64,000 bases of DNA, taken from contig NZ_LMQR01000001.1 in the NCBI RefSeq assembly GCF_001424645.1, forward strand, positions 2,864,621 through 2,928,620, in the 5' to 3' direction. The notes beneath the pieces are model-generated. The model was not told where the DNA came from, made no database searches, and saw only the letters and a program-made list of their open reading frames with translations. A program made the translations under genes and the position numbers. This document shows, piece after piece, positions 10,763 through 18,737 of this stretch. Source of the stretch: Frigoribacterium sp. Leaf415. GTDB lineage: Bacteria > Actinomycetota > Actinomycetes > Actinomycetales > Microbacteriaceae. Every line of letters begins with the position of its first letter. Position 1 is the first letter of the stretch.

Positions 10763-11719
10763 ATGACCGACACCGTCACCGACCCCGACGCCACGCCCAC
10801 CGGCCCGGGTGGGCGCGGACTCCGCATCGGGACCGCACCCGACTCGTGGGGCGTCTGGTTCCCCGAGCACCCCGGCCAGATCCCCTGGCCGCGTTTCCTC
10901 GACGAGGTGCAACAGGCCGGCTACCACTGGATAGAACTGGGCCCCTACGGGTACCTGCCGACCGACCCCCACCAGCTCGAGGACGAGCTCGCGCGGCGCG
11001 ACCTGAAGCTCTCGGCCGGCACGGTCTTCACCGGGTTCCACAAGGGCGACGACCAATGGCGACGCGCCTGGGACCAAGCGCTCGCCGTCGCAGGGCTCGC
11101 CTCGACGCTCGGTGCCGAGCACCTCGTCGTCATCCCCGACCTCTGGCGCAGCGACGCCACGAGCGAGGTGCTCGAGGCCCGCACCCTCACCGACGACCAG
11201 TGGGCGAAACTCGGCGCCGGCCACGACAAGCTCGGCAAGGCGCTCCTCGAAGAATTCGGCGTCCAGCAGCAGTTCCACACCCACGCCGACAGCCACGTCG
11301 GCACGTACCGAGAGACCGAGCGTTTCCTGGCCGAGACCGACGCCCGCTACACCAACCTCTGCCTCGACACCGGGCACTTCGCGTACTACGGCGGCGACTC
11401 CGTGCGCCTCGTCGAGCAGTACCCCGACCGCATCGGCTACCTGCACCTCAAGCAGGTCGACTCCGACCTGCGCTTCACCGTGCTCAAGAACGACGTGCCG
11501 TTCGGTGACGCCGTCGCCCAGGGCGTCATGGTCGAGCCGCCGAAGGGCGTGCCCGAACTGGCACCGGTGCTCGACGCGGTCAGCCGCATCGACCCCGAGA
11601 TCTTCGCGATCGTCGAGCAGGACATGTTCCCCGTCGAATCGATCGACCTGCCGCTCGGCATCGCGACCCGCACGCGCGAGCACATCATGAGCTGCTCGCC
11701 CCGCTCCCGCCTCGTCTGA
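10763..11719 (+). CDS. iolE: Inosose dehydratase
   Basis: A 318-residue TIM-barrel protein of the sugar-phosphate isomerase/epimerase superfamily that removes water from 2-keto-myo-inositol to give the substrate of IolD. Family marks are GTAPDSWGVW near residue 23, YHWIELGPYGYLP, HTHADSHVGTY near 172, LCLDTGHFAYYGG and YLHLKQVD, the histidine and acidic residues that hold the metal. The ATG at 10763 follows TCGAAAGG by about a dozen bases. The last nine residues (SCSPRSRLV) go beyond the usual family end. Confidence 0.92.
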   Translation: MTDTVTDPDATPTGPGGRGLRIGTAPDSWGVWFPEHPGQIPWPRFLDEVQQAGYHWIELGPYGYLPTDPHQLEDELARRDLKLSAGTVFTGFHKGDDQWRRAWDQALAVAGLASTLGAEHLVVIPDLWRSDATSEVLEARTLTDDQWAKLGAGHDKLGKALLEEFGVQQQFHTHADSHVGTYRETERFLAETDARYTNLCLDTGHFAYYGGDSVRLVEQYPDRIGYLHLKQVDSDLRFTVLKNDVPFGDAVAQGVMVEPPKGVPELAPVLDAVSRIDPEIFAIVEQDMFPVESIDLPLGIATRTREHIMSCSPRSRLV

Positions 11720-11759
11720 CGTCCCCGCCGACGATCCCCCGCCCCGAAGGAGAACACCC

Positions 11760-12809
11760 GTGACCACCACCCCCGACCTCCGCGTCGCCGTCGTCGGCGC
11801 CGGCATGATGGGCGCCGACCACGTCGCCCGCATCACGTCCACCATCAGCGGGGCCACGGTCGTCGCCGTCGTCGACCCCGACACCGCTCGGGCCGACGCC
11901 GCGGCGGCCACCGCCCCCGGCGCGATCACCGCGGCCGACTTCGACGAGGCGCTCGCCGCCACCGAGATCGACGCCGTGATCATCGCCACCCCCGGGTTCC
12001 TGCACGAGGCCGTCCTCCTGCCCGCCCTGGACGGCGGTCTGGCCATCCTCTGCGAGAAGCCCCTCACGACCGACGAGGCCGCGTCGCTCCGCGTGCTCGA
12101 GGCCGAGCAGAAGCTCGACCGGCCGCACATCCAGGTCGGCTTCATGCGCCGCTTCGACCAGGGGTACCAAGACCTCCGGGCCCTCGTCGCGTCCGGCGAG
12201 CACGGAGCCCTGCTCGCCCTGCACTGCGCCCACCGCAACGCCACGACCCCGCCGAGCTACTCCGAAGAGATGCTCATCCTCGACTCGGTCATCCACGAGA
12301 TCGACGCCGTCCCCTTCATCGCCGGCGAGCCGATCGTCGCGGTCGAGGTCAAGAAGCCCCGCCGCAACTCGCTGGCACCCGAGGGGCTCCGCGAGCCGCA
12401 GTTCGTGATCCTCGAGACCGAGTCGGGCACGATGGCGATCGTCGAGATCAACGTCAACATCCAGTTCGGCTATCAGGTCACCACGGACGCCGTCTTCGAG
12501 AGCGGCGTCGCCTCCATCGGGCGCGAGACCGGACTCCAGCTCACCACGGCCGCCCGGTCGGGCGTGGCCGTGCCGCCGACGTTCAAAGAGCGCTTCGGCG
12601 CCGCCTACGACACCCAGGTGCAGCGCTGGGTCGACGCCGCGCACCGCGGCACCATCGACGGTCCGAGCGCCTGGGACGGCTACCTCGCGAGCGTCGTCGC
12701 CACCGCCGGCGTCGAGGCGCAGAAGACCGGCCGCCGCGTCGAGGTCGACTACGCGATGGCCAAGCCGTCGTTCTACGACCTGCCCCGTGCCACCGCGACG
12801 GGGGAATGA
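11760..12809 (+). CDS. iolG: myo-inositol 2-dehydrogenase
   Basis: A 349-residue GFO/IDH/MocA-family oxidoreductase that converts myo-inositol to 2-keto-myo-inositol with NAD, the first catabolic step. It shows the dinucleotide-binding GAGMMGADH (13-21), the CEKP motif with Glu99-Lys100, and DSVIHEID (175-182), where Asp175 and His179 complete the catalytic set. The GTG start follows GAAGGAGA (11746-11753). It sits between iolE and iolH with gaps of 40 and 3 bases, so all three are one transcript. Scyllo- or chiro-inositol dehydrogenase activity is possible, since these paralogues cannot be separated by eye. Confidence 0.9.
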   Translation: MTTTPDLRVAVVGAGMMGADHVARITSTISGATVVAVVDPDTARADAAAATAPGAITAADFDEALAATEIDAVIIATPGFLHEAVLLPALDGGLAILCEKPLTTDEAASLRVLEAEQKLDRPHIQVGFMRRFDQGYQDLRALVASGEHGALLALHCAHRNATTPPSYSEEMLILDSVIHEIDAVPFIAGEPIVAVEVKKPRRNSLAPEGLREPQFVILETESGTMAIVEINVNIQFGYQVTTDAVFESGVASIGRETGLQLTTAARSGVAVPPTFKERFGAAYDTQVQRWVDAAHRGTIDGPSAWDGYLASVVATAGVEAQKTGRRVEVDYAMAKPSFYDLPRATATGE

Positions 12810-12812
12810 CCG

Positions 12813-13694
12813 GTGGTGAAGATCGCCCTCGACCCCACCCCGCTGCACCACAGCCACTCCCTGCTCGAGCTGCCCGCCAAGGTCGCCGAGCTGGGGTACG
12901 ACCACCTGCAGCTGACGCCGCACCGCGACTTCATCCCGTTCTTCCGGCACCCGAAGGCCGACGACGACCTCGTCGACGCCTTCGCGGCGGCCTGCAAGGA
13001 GGCGCGGGTCGAGATCGCGTCCGTCCTGCCCGTCCTGCGCTGGTCCGGTCCCGACGAGGAGTCCCGTCGGGCCGCCGTCAAGCAGTGGAAGCGCGTCATC
13101 GAGATCACCGCCCGCCTCGGCGTCGAGGTGATCAACACCGAGTTCAGTGGTCGGCCCGAGCTGTCGGAGGAGTCCGAGCGCCAGTTCTACTGGTCGATGG
13201 AAGAGTTGCTGCCCGTCCTCGAACGTGAGGGCATCCGCGTCTTCATCGACCCGCACCCCGACGACTTCGTCGAGGACGGCCTGGAGGCCCTCCGGGTCAT
13301 CCGGGGCCTCAACACGAAGCACGTCGGTCTCGCCTACGTCGCGTGCCACACCTTCCACTACGGCGGCGACATGGACGGGATCATGGCCGCGGCCGGGCAG
13401 TCGCTCGGGCTCGTCCACATCGCCGACACGTTCGACCACCGCCGGTCGCACGGGCTGCGGTACATCTCCAACCCGCCCGGCAACGCGGCCCGTGTGCACC
13501 AGCACCTCAAGATCGGCGACGGTGACGTCGACTGGGACGGCTTCTTCGGCGGCCTGCACCGGCTCGGCTTCTTCGATCGCGACGACACCGTCGCCGTCTC
13601 GAGCGTCTTCGCCGAGGACGAAGCCGTCGACAGCGTCAGCCGCTACCAACGCGAACAGATCACGGCGCGCATCGACGCCGCGTCACACGCCTGA
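12813..13694 (+). CDS. iolH: IolH-type sugar-phosphate isomerase/epimerase
   Basis: A 293-residue xylose-isomerase-like TIM-barrel protein. It begins IALDPTPLHHSHSL as IolH proteins do, and carries the metal-site elements INTEFSG, FIDPHPDDF, VACHTFHYGGD and VHIADTFDH. IolH proteins accompany inositol clusters in actinobacteria and bacilli, but the reaction is not firmly established; an epimerase or isomerase acting on inosose or on a side-chain intermediate is usual. The GTG at 12813 follows GGGGGAA by six bases, starting three bases after iolG. Its stop codon lies inside the first unit of a 17-bp tandem repeat. Confidence 0.85.
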   Translation: MVKIALDPTPLHHSHSLLELPAKVAELGYDHLQLTPHRDFIPFFRHPKADDDLVDAFAAACKEARVEIASVLPVLRWSGPDEESRRAAVKQWKRVIEITARLGVEVINTEFSGRPELSEESERQFYWSMEELLPVLEREGIRVFIDPHPDDFVEDGLEALRVIRGLNTKHVGLAYVACHTFHYGGDMDGIMAAAGQSLGLVHIADTFDHRRSHGLRYISNPPGNAARVHQHLKIGDGDVDWDGFFGGLHRLGFFDRDDTVAVSSVFAEDEAVDSVSRYQREQITARIDAASHA

Positions 13695-13775
13695 GCCGCC
13701 GTCCCACCTGAGCCGCTGTCCCACCTGAGCCGCTGTCACACCTGAGCCGCCGACCCGCCTGAGCCGCCGACTTGC
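13690..13775. repeat. 17-bp tandem repeat, five copies
   Basis: CCTGAGCCGC starts at 13690, 13707, 13724, 13741 and 13758, exactly 17 bp apart. The first copy covers the iolH stop, so the array begins in coding sequence and extends through the gap before the tautomerase gene. Confidence 0.85.
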
Positions 13776-13819
13776 CGACACCCGGCGACACCTGACCACT
13801 CCCGACGAAAGAAGAGACC

Positions 13820-14239
13820 ATGCCCCTCGTCCGCATCGACCTCCTGCCCGGTCGCACCCCCGAACAGATCACCGCGATCGCCGACGCCGTCCACGACGCG
13901 ATCGTCGAGGTCTACGGCATCCCGCCTCGCGACCGTTTCCAGGTGATCAGCGAACTGCCGGCCGGTCGCATCATCGCGCAAGACGCCGGGCTCGGTTTCG
14001 AACGCTCCGGCGGAGTCGTCATGATCCAGATCTTCACCCAGAGGGGGCGCACCGACGAAGCCAAGCAGGCCCTCTACGCGCGGATCGCCTCGGGCCTCGA
14101 GATTGTCGGCGTGGCCGGAGAGGACGTCTTCATCGGCTACGTCGAGAACGGTCCGCAGGACTGGTCGTTCGGCCTCGGGGTGGCGCAGTACCTGACGGGT
14201 GAACTGCAGGTGCCCTCCGCCGCCGGACAGGCCGGCTGA
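13820..14239 (+). CDS. Tautomerase-family protein
   Basis: A 139-residue protein of the larger 4-oxalocrotonate tautomerase type (tautomerase_2). Residue 2 is the proline that becomes the catalytic N-terminal base (MPLVRIDLLPGRT), and the chain continues through the usual helix, the DRFQVI strand and VMIQIFTQRGRTDEAKQAL. It is the last gene in line with the inositol cluster, 125 bp behind iolH, with a GAAAGAAGAG ribosome binding site. A keto-enol tautomerase would suit a pathway with several diketo intermediates, but no such role is established; this is inference from position. It converges on the cluster's regulator. Confidence 0.8.
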   Translation: MPLVRIDLLPGRTPEQITAIADAVHDAIVEVYGIPPRDRFQVISELPAGRIIAQDAGLGFERSGGVVMIQIFTQRGRTDEAKQALYARIASGLEIVGVAGEDVFIGYVENGPQDWSFGLGVAQYLTGELQVPSAAGQAG

Positions 14240-14305
14240 CCCGCCGGTCGGGCGTCGGCGCCTGACGCTGGCCGCCGCCGCCCGGGGCCCGGCGTCCCTC
14301 GTCGA

Positions 14306-15061
14306 CTACTTGTCGACGAGGGTGATCGAGAACGAGTAGAGGTCGGGCCGGTAGCAGTGGTGCCCGACCTCGACCGCACGCCCCGACGCGTCGTAGGCCG
14401 TGCGGGTCATGGTCAGCACGGCCCCGCGCGGCTCGATCTCGAGCAGCTGAGCCTCGTCGGCGTGAGCGGCCCGGGCCCCGATCCGCTGCTTCGCCACCCG
14501 GATCGTGACGCCGAGGGCTCGGAGCAGTTGGTACAGACCCTGGGCGGCGAGGTCGGCGTCCGAGAACGGGGCGAGGTCGAGCGGCAGGTAGTTCTCGAGC
14601 ACCGCCACGGGGACCCCGTCCGCCAGGCGAAGGCGCCGCACGTGGCTGACCTGGTCGCCGGCCTCGATGCCGAGCGCCAAGGCGGTCTTCTCGTCGGCCG
14701 CGACGACCTGGTGGGCGAGCAGACGTGTCGTCGGGGCCTTGCCGCTGTCGGTCAGGTCTTCGAACAGGCTGGTCAGCTCGACGTTGCGAGTCACGGGCCC
14801 GTGGACGACCTGGGTGCCGATGCCTCGCCGCCGGACGACGAGCCCCTTGTCGACCAGCTCTTGGATGGCTCGGCGGACGGTGGGTCTCGACAGGCCGAGA
14901 CGTTCGCCGAGTCCGACCTCGTTCTCGAGTCGAGCGCCCGCGGGCAGCTGCCCACCCAGGATGGCCGCCTCGAGTCGCGTGGACATCTGGAACCACAAAG
15001 GGATCGGGCTGCCGCGGTCGAGGTCGGCGAAGAGATCGGCCGGAAGCGTCGCGTCGGTCAT
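14306..15061 (-). CDS. iolR: GntR/HutC regulator of the inositol cluster
   Basis: A 251-residue transcription factor with an N-terminal winged helix (about 20-88, including GERLGLSRPTVRRAIQELVDKGLV) and a C-terminal UTRA ligand domain (about 105-245, ending YRPDLYSFSITLVDK). It is convergent with the inositol genes and is the only regulator beside them, so repression of iol genes relieved by an inositol metabolite is the simplest reading. Note that the well-known Bacillus IolR belongs to the DeoR family, so the symbol here denotes role rather than homology. Its own leader carries the 14-bp element shared with the transporter promoter, suggesting autoregulation. Confidence 0.82.
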   Translation of the reverse strand: MTDATLPADLFADLDRGSPIPLWFQMSTRLEAAILGGQLPAGARLENEVGLGERLGLSRPTVRRAIQELVDKGLVVRRRGIGTQVVHGPVTRNVELTSLFEDLTDSGKAPTTRLLAHQVVAADEKTALALGIEAGDQVSHVRRLRLADGVPVAVLENYLPLDLAPFSDADLAAQGLYQLLRALGVTIRVAKQRIGARAAHADEAQLLEIEPRGAVLTMTRTAYDASGRAVEVGHHCYRPDLYSFSITLVDK

Positions 15062-15080
15062 GTGGTCCCCTCAGCCGAAC

Positions 15081-15094
15081 GTATGTCGTGACAA
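15081..15094 (-). promoter_or_regulatory. Candidate operator in front of iolR
   Basis: Read on the minus strand this is TTGTCACGACATAC, which differs at only two positions from TTGACAGGACATAC at 2818-2831, on the -35 box of the inositol transporter promoter. It stands about 20 bases upstream of the regulator's ATG. A shared site of this length at the two ends of one regulon is best read as the regulator's binding site. Confidence 0.55.
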
Positions 15095-15164
15095 CCTTAC
15101 GGGCGGCACGGGGCGGTGGCCATCCCGACGGACGGGTCGGCGCCTCGCACGGGCAACGGCCGGG

Positions 15165-15650
15165 TCAGCGCTCGGTGAGCGCGGCCGCGTAGGCGCGGAC
15201 CGAGCGGTGGTAGCGGGGGAGGGTCGGCTCGACGGCCTCGATCGCGACCCGCAGGGCTTCGTCGACCCGGCCGGCGCTGTGCAGGGCGAGCGCGAGGAAG
15301 ACCTTCGGCGCCGCTCCGGTGGCAGGGTGCTCGGGGGCGTCACGCAGCATGGCGATGGCCTCGTCGACGCGGCCGAGGTTGCGCAGGGTCGAGGCGTGCT
15401 GCACGACCATCTGCGCGGCACGGGCCGGGTCGACGGCATCGAGGCCGGCCTCGGTCGCCGCGGCGTAGTGGACGTGGGCCTCGACCTCACGGCCGCCCGA
15501 GTCGTGGGCGCCACCGAGCTCGAACTCGCCCAGCGCGGGGTGAGGTGCATCGGCGGCCAGGGCCGTCATGCGCTCGATGCGCTGCTCGTCGTCGACGGTC
15601 TCGTCGGCCCAGAGGGCGGCGACGCGGTCTTCCCAGGCCTCGGTGCTCAT
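15165..15650 (-). CDS. Tetratricopeptide-repeat (TPR_5-like) protein
   Basis: A small soluble protein of 161 residues made of paired helices with the alternating small and large residues of tetratricopeptide repeats; the FELGGAHDSGGREVEAHVHYAAATEAGL stretch is typical of the TPR_5 group. Such proteins mediate protein contacts and have no enzymatic signature. The frame is open far upstream, but the ATG at 15650 begins the recognisable MSTEAWEDRV start of the family, and the longer frame would run back through two other genes. It is a single-gene unit between iolR and the gene for an exported protein. Confidence 0.75.
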   Translation of the reverse strand: MSTEAWEDRVAALWADETVDDEQRIERMTALAADAPHPALGEFELGGAHDSGGREVEAHVHYAAATEAGLDAVDPARAAQMVVQHASTLRNLGRVDEAIAMLRDAPEHPATGAAPKVFLALALHSAGRVDEALRVAIEAVEPTLPRYHRSVRAYAAALTER

Positions 15651-15842
15651 CCGGCCACGGTAGCGGGCGGGGTGAGGCGCGCCTCCTCGGGGTGAGGCTC
15701 GCCTCCTCCCCAGCGACACCCGACCGGGATCTTGTCCCCGCGTTGACCTCCTGCTGACCGAGTGCTGACGCGCCTCCCGAGAGGCTTGATCCACCGCACA
15801 CCCCGGGCCGGCACACCGGCCCCCTAGCGAAGGAACACGCAC

Positions 15843-16370
15843 ATGACCCGCCGTCGAATCGCCCTCCCCGTCATCGCCGTCTCCGCCGCCGCCGTCCTCG
15901 GCATCACCGGCTTCACGGCCGCGACCGCCGCCGCCCCCGACCCGGCCCGCGACTCCTCGACGGCCGAGAAGACGCCCCCGACGGCGGACGCCCCGACCGA
16001 GGCCGAGGTCAAGGCCCTCTTCGAGGACTGGAACGCTTCGCTCGCCACCGGTGACCCCACCCGGGTCGCCGAGCACTACGCCGAGGACGCCGTCCTGCTG
16101 CCGACGGTCTCGCCCGGCATCCACGACACCCCCGCCGAGCGCCTCGAGTACTTCGAGGGCTTCCTGCTCAACGAACCGCAGGGCGAGATCACCGAGAGCG
16201 TCGTCCGCGACCTCGGCGACGGGTACGTCTCGCACTCCGGCCTGTACACGTTCACGATGGGGGCGAGCGGCGACGTCGTGCCGGCCCGGTTCACGTTCGT
16301 CTACGCCGAGGACGACGGCGAGTGGCAGATCGTCGAGCACCACTCGTCGAAGGAGCCGGTGAAGGGCTAG
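15843..16370 (+). CDS. Exported SgcJ/EcaC-family (NTF2-like) protein
   Basis: A 175-residue protein with a classic Sec signal peptide (RRR, a hydrophobic core to about residue 25, TAATAAA) followed by an NTF2-like cone domain of about 125 residues (EAEVKALFEDWNASLATGDPTRVAEHYAEDAVLLP ... GEWQIVEHHSS). Members are annotated as SgcJ/EcaC or SnoaL-like and bind small ligands; no catalytic residues are assigned. A ribosome binding site CGAAGGAAC precedes the ATG. The gap before it holds the fused motif palindrome GAGGCGCGCCTC at 15674-15685. Its function is not established. Confidence 0.78.
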   Translation: MTRRRIALPVIAVSAAAVLGITGFTAATAAAPDPARDSSTAEKTPPTADAPTEAEVKALFEDWNASLATGDPTRVAEHYAEDAVLLPTVSPGIHDTPAERLEYFEGFLLNEPQGEITESVVRDLGDGYVSHSGLYTFTMGASGDVVPARFTFVYAEDDGEWQIVEHHSSKEPVKG

Positions 16371-16444
16371 GCGACCGTGCCCCGTCGACCGGGGCGCGCC
16401 TCCTGGGTTCGCCGTCCGTCCAGTCGAGGGTGAGATCGTCGACC

Positions 16445-17128
16445 GTGCTCGTTCTGCTCGTGGAAGACGATCCCGCCATCGCCGCCTCGCTGCGCGAGGG
16501 CCTCGCGCGCTTCGGCTACGACGTCGAGTGGGTGACGACCGGAGGCGAGGCGCTCGACGCCGACCCGCCCGGCGTCGTCCTGCTCGACCTCGGCCTGCCC
16601 GACATGGACGGCCTCGACGTCTGCCGACGCCTGCGAGCAAGGTCGAACGTGCCGATCATCGTCATCACCGCCCGAGGCGACGAGGTCGACACCGTCGCCG
16701 GGCTCGAGGTCGGTGCCGACGACTACGTCGCGAAACCGTTCGGCGTCCGCGAGATCGTGGCACGCATCCGCGCGGTGACCCGGCGCCACGGGGGCGACGC
16801 GACGGGCGAGGCCACCGAGCCCGCGCCTCCTGCCGTGGCACTCGGCGCCGTGAGCGTCGACGTCGCGGCGAGGCGGGTGCGCCGACACGACGCCGAGGTC
16901 GCCCTCGCGCCGAAGGAGTTCGACCTGCTCGTCGCCCTGGCCCGTCGCGTCGGCTCGGTCGTCACCCGGGAGGCGCTGATCGACGAGGTCTGGGACAGTC
17001 ACTGGTTCGGGTCGACGCGCACCCTCGACGTCCACGTGTCGGCCCTTCGGCAGAAGCTCGGGCCCGAGATCGCCATCACGACCGTGCGCGGGGTCGGGTT
17101 CCGGTTGGAGCACGCCGATGCGCCGTAG
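16445..17128 (+). CDS. OmpR/PhoB-type response regulator
   Basis: A 227-residue regulator with a receiver domain (1-112) carrying acidic residues 8-9, phospho-acceptor Asp48 and Lys97, and a C-terminal winged-helix DNA-binding domain (about 133-225; LAPKEFDLLVALARR, TLDVHVSALRQKL, TVRGVGFRLE). The linker between the domains is encoded by a dispersed-motif copy (16822-16830) read as PAPP. The GTG at 16445 gives the usual start VLVLLVEDD; GGTGAG lies 11 bases upstream. It overlaps the following kinase gene by 11 bases, so they form a translationally coupled pair. The target genes are not evident. Confidence 0.9.
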   Translation: MLVLLVEDDPAIAASLREGLARFGYDVEWVTTGGEALDADPPGVVLLDLGLPDMDGLDVCRRLRARSNVPIIVITARGDEVDTVAGLEVGADDYVAKPFGVREIVARIRAVTRRHGGDATGEATEPAPPAVALGAVSVDVAARRVRRHDAEVALAPKEFDLLVALARRVGSVVTREALIDEVWDSHWFGSTRTLDVHVSALRQKLGPEIAITTVRGVGFRLEHADAP

Positions 17129-18584
17129 GCTCGTCGCCTCGTACCTCGTGATCGTCGGGCTCGCCCTCGTCGCCTTCACCGTGCCGGTCGGCCTGCAGCT
17201 GACCGACCTGTTGCGCAGCGATCAACGCGAGGTGGCCCTGCGCGAGGCACGCACCATCGCCGTCCTGCTCGCCACCGCCACCCAAGCGGACGACGCCACG
17301 GCCCGCGGTGCCCGGGTGGCGCTGCTGCAGTTGCGTGACGAGATGGAGGAGCAGACCGACGGCCGTGTCGAGCTGATCGGCGTCGACCGGTCACCCGCCC
17401 TCGGCCGGCCGGTCGTCGGCGCGGACGACGGCGACTTCGACGACGCCCTGTCGGGGCAGGAGCGTGTGCGTTCACTCGACGACTCCGTGCTCGGCGAGCG
17501 GGGCCTGCAGGTGACGGTGCCCGCGACGACCGACGACGGCCGGGTGGACGGCGCCGTCCGGGTCACGGTGCCCACGGCCCCGGTGGACGAGGAGGTGCGG
17601 GGCATCTGGATCTTCCGGCTCGCGGCCGGTGCGGTCGTCCTGGTGCTCTCGGTGGTCGCCAGCGCCGTCGTCGCCACGTCGCTGCTGCGCCCGCTGCGGT
17701 TGCTCGACGCGATGGCCGACCGCATCTCGCGCGGCGACCTCACCGCCCGCGCCGACCTCGACGCGATGGGCCCGCCCGAGATGCGCCGCCTCGCGAGCAC
17801 CCTGAACGACGGCACCCGACGGATCGAGGTGCTGCTCTCGGCCCAGCGGGCCTTCACCGCGGACGCGTCGCACCAGCTGCGCACGCCCCTCACCGCCCTG
17901 CGCCTCGGCCTCGAGAACCTGCAGGACCGGCTCGACGACCCCGCCGACGTGGCCGCCGTCGATCGTGCCCTGAGCGAGTCCGGTCGGCTCAGCCGGCTCG
18001 TCTCGGACCTGCTCGTGCTCGCTCGCAGCCAGGGCGCCTCGGCCACGCCGGTACCCGTCGACGTCGGGGCGGTCCTGGAGGCGCGGGCCGAGGTCTGGTC
18101 GTCGTCGGCCGAGGACGTCGGGGCGCGGATCGTGGTGGAGCTCGGGGGACCGGGGTTCGGCAGGTCGGGGCTCGGCGGGTCGGGGTCGGGCGGACCGGGG
18201 TCGGGCGGGCCGGGGTTGGTCGCGCTGGCCTCGCCGGGGCAGCTCGAGCAGGCGCTCGACAACCTCATCGACAACGCGTTGCGGGTGTGCCCGACCGGCG
18301 AGGCGGTGACCCTGCGAGCGACGGCGCCCCCGGAGTCGGACGCAGTCCTCGTCGAGGTGATCGACCGCGGGCCCGGCATGTCGGAGGGCGACCGGGCCCG
18401 CGCGTTCGACCGCTTCTGGAGCACCACGCCGGGCGGCTCCGGCCTCGGACTCGCCATCGCTCGAGAACTCGTCCAGCACGACGGCGGGTCGGTCGACCTG
18501 GTCGACACTCCCGGCGGCGGGCTGACCGCCCGGCTCGTGCTGCCGCGCGACACCGCGTCGACCGCGGGCGACCGGGCGAGGTGA
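17118..18584 (+). CDS. Sensor histidine kinase
   Basis: A 488-residue membrane kinase with a first transmembrane segment at about 7-30, an extracytoplasmic domain of about 130 residues, a second segment at about 165-190, HAMP (190-242), the HisKA box with His252 in ASHQLRTPL, and an ATPase domain with LDNLIDNAL, DRGPGMS and GGSGLGLAI. Between HisKA and the N box lies an odd Gly/Ser/Pro repeat at about 343-366, encoded by short tandem repeats (18146-18216), which appears to extend a loop of the ATPase domain. It is the partner of the regulator it overlaps. The signal it senses is unknown. Confidence 0.9.
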   Translation: MRRRLVASYLVIVGLALVAFTVPVGLQLTDLLRSDQREVALREARTIAVLLATATQADDATARGARVALLQLRDEMEEQTDGRVELIGVDRSPALGRPVVGADDGDFDDALSGQERVRSLDDSVLGERGLQVTVPATTDDGRVDGAVRVTVPTAPVDEEVRGIWIFRLAAGAVVLVLSVVASAVVATSLLRPLRLLDAMADRISRGDLTARADLDAMGPPEMRRLASTLNDGTRRIEVLLSAQRAFTADASHQLRTPLTALRLGLENLQDRLDDPADVAAVDRALSESGRLSRLVSDLLVLARSQGASATPVPVDVGAVLEARAEVWSSSAEDVGARIVVELGGPGFGRSGLGGSGSGGPGSGGPGLVALASPGQLEQALDNLIDNALRVCPTGEAVTLRATAPPESDAVLVEVIDRGPGMSEGDRARAFDRFWSTTPGGSGLGLAIARELVQHDGGSVDLVDTPGGGLTARLVLPRDTASTAGDRAR

Positions 18585-18638
18585 GCAGGGACGCAGGAGG
18601 CGCGGGTCGGCCGCCCCGCGCCTCCTGCGTCCCTGCTC
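18583..18638. terminator. Perfect 24-bp stem built from two motif copies
   Basis: The arm 18583-18606 is the exact complement of 18615-18638, with an 8-base loop. Each arm contains CAGGAGGCGCGGG or its complement. It begins inside the histidine kinase's stop codon and lies between two convergent genes, so it probably stops transcription from both sides, although there is no T-tract. Confidence 0.7.
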
Positions 18639-18737
18639 GGTGCCGTCGCGGCGGCCAGTGCACGATCGGGGCGAGCCGCGCCTCCTCGGGGTCGGAGGCG
18701 GCGGCGGCGGCCGACGAGGCGGCGGCGGCCGTCCGCG

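Noticed and set aside
15651..16640. The long upstream extension of the TPR gene
   Set aside because: It would run back across the SgcJ-like and response-regulator genes; the recognisable protein starts at the ATG at 15650.
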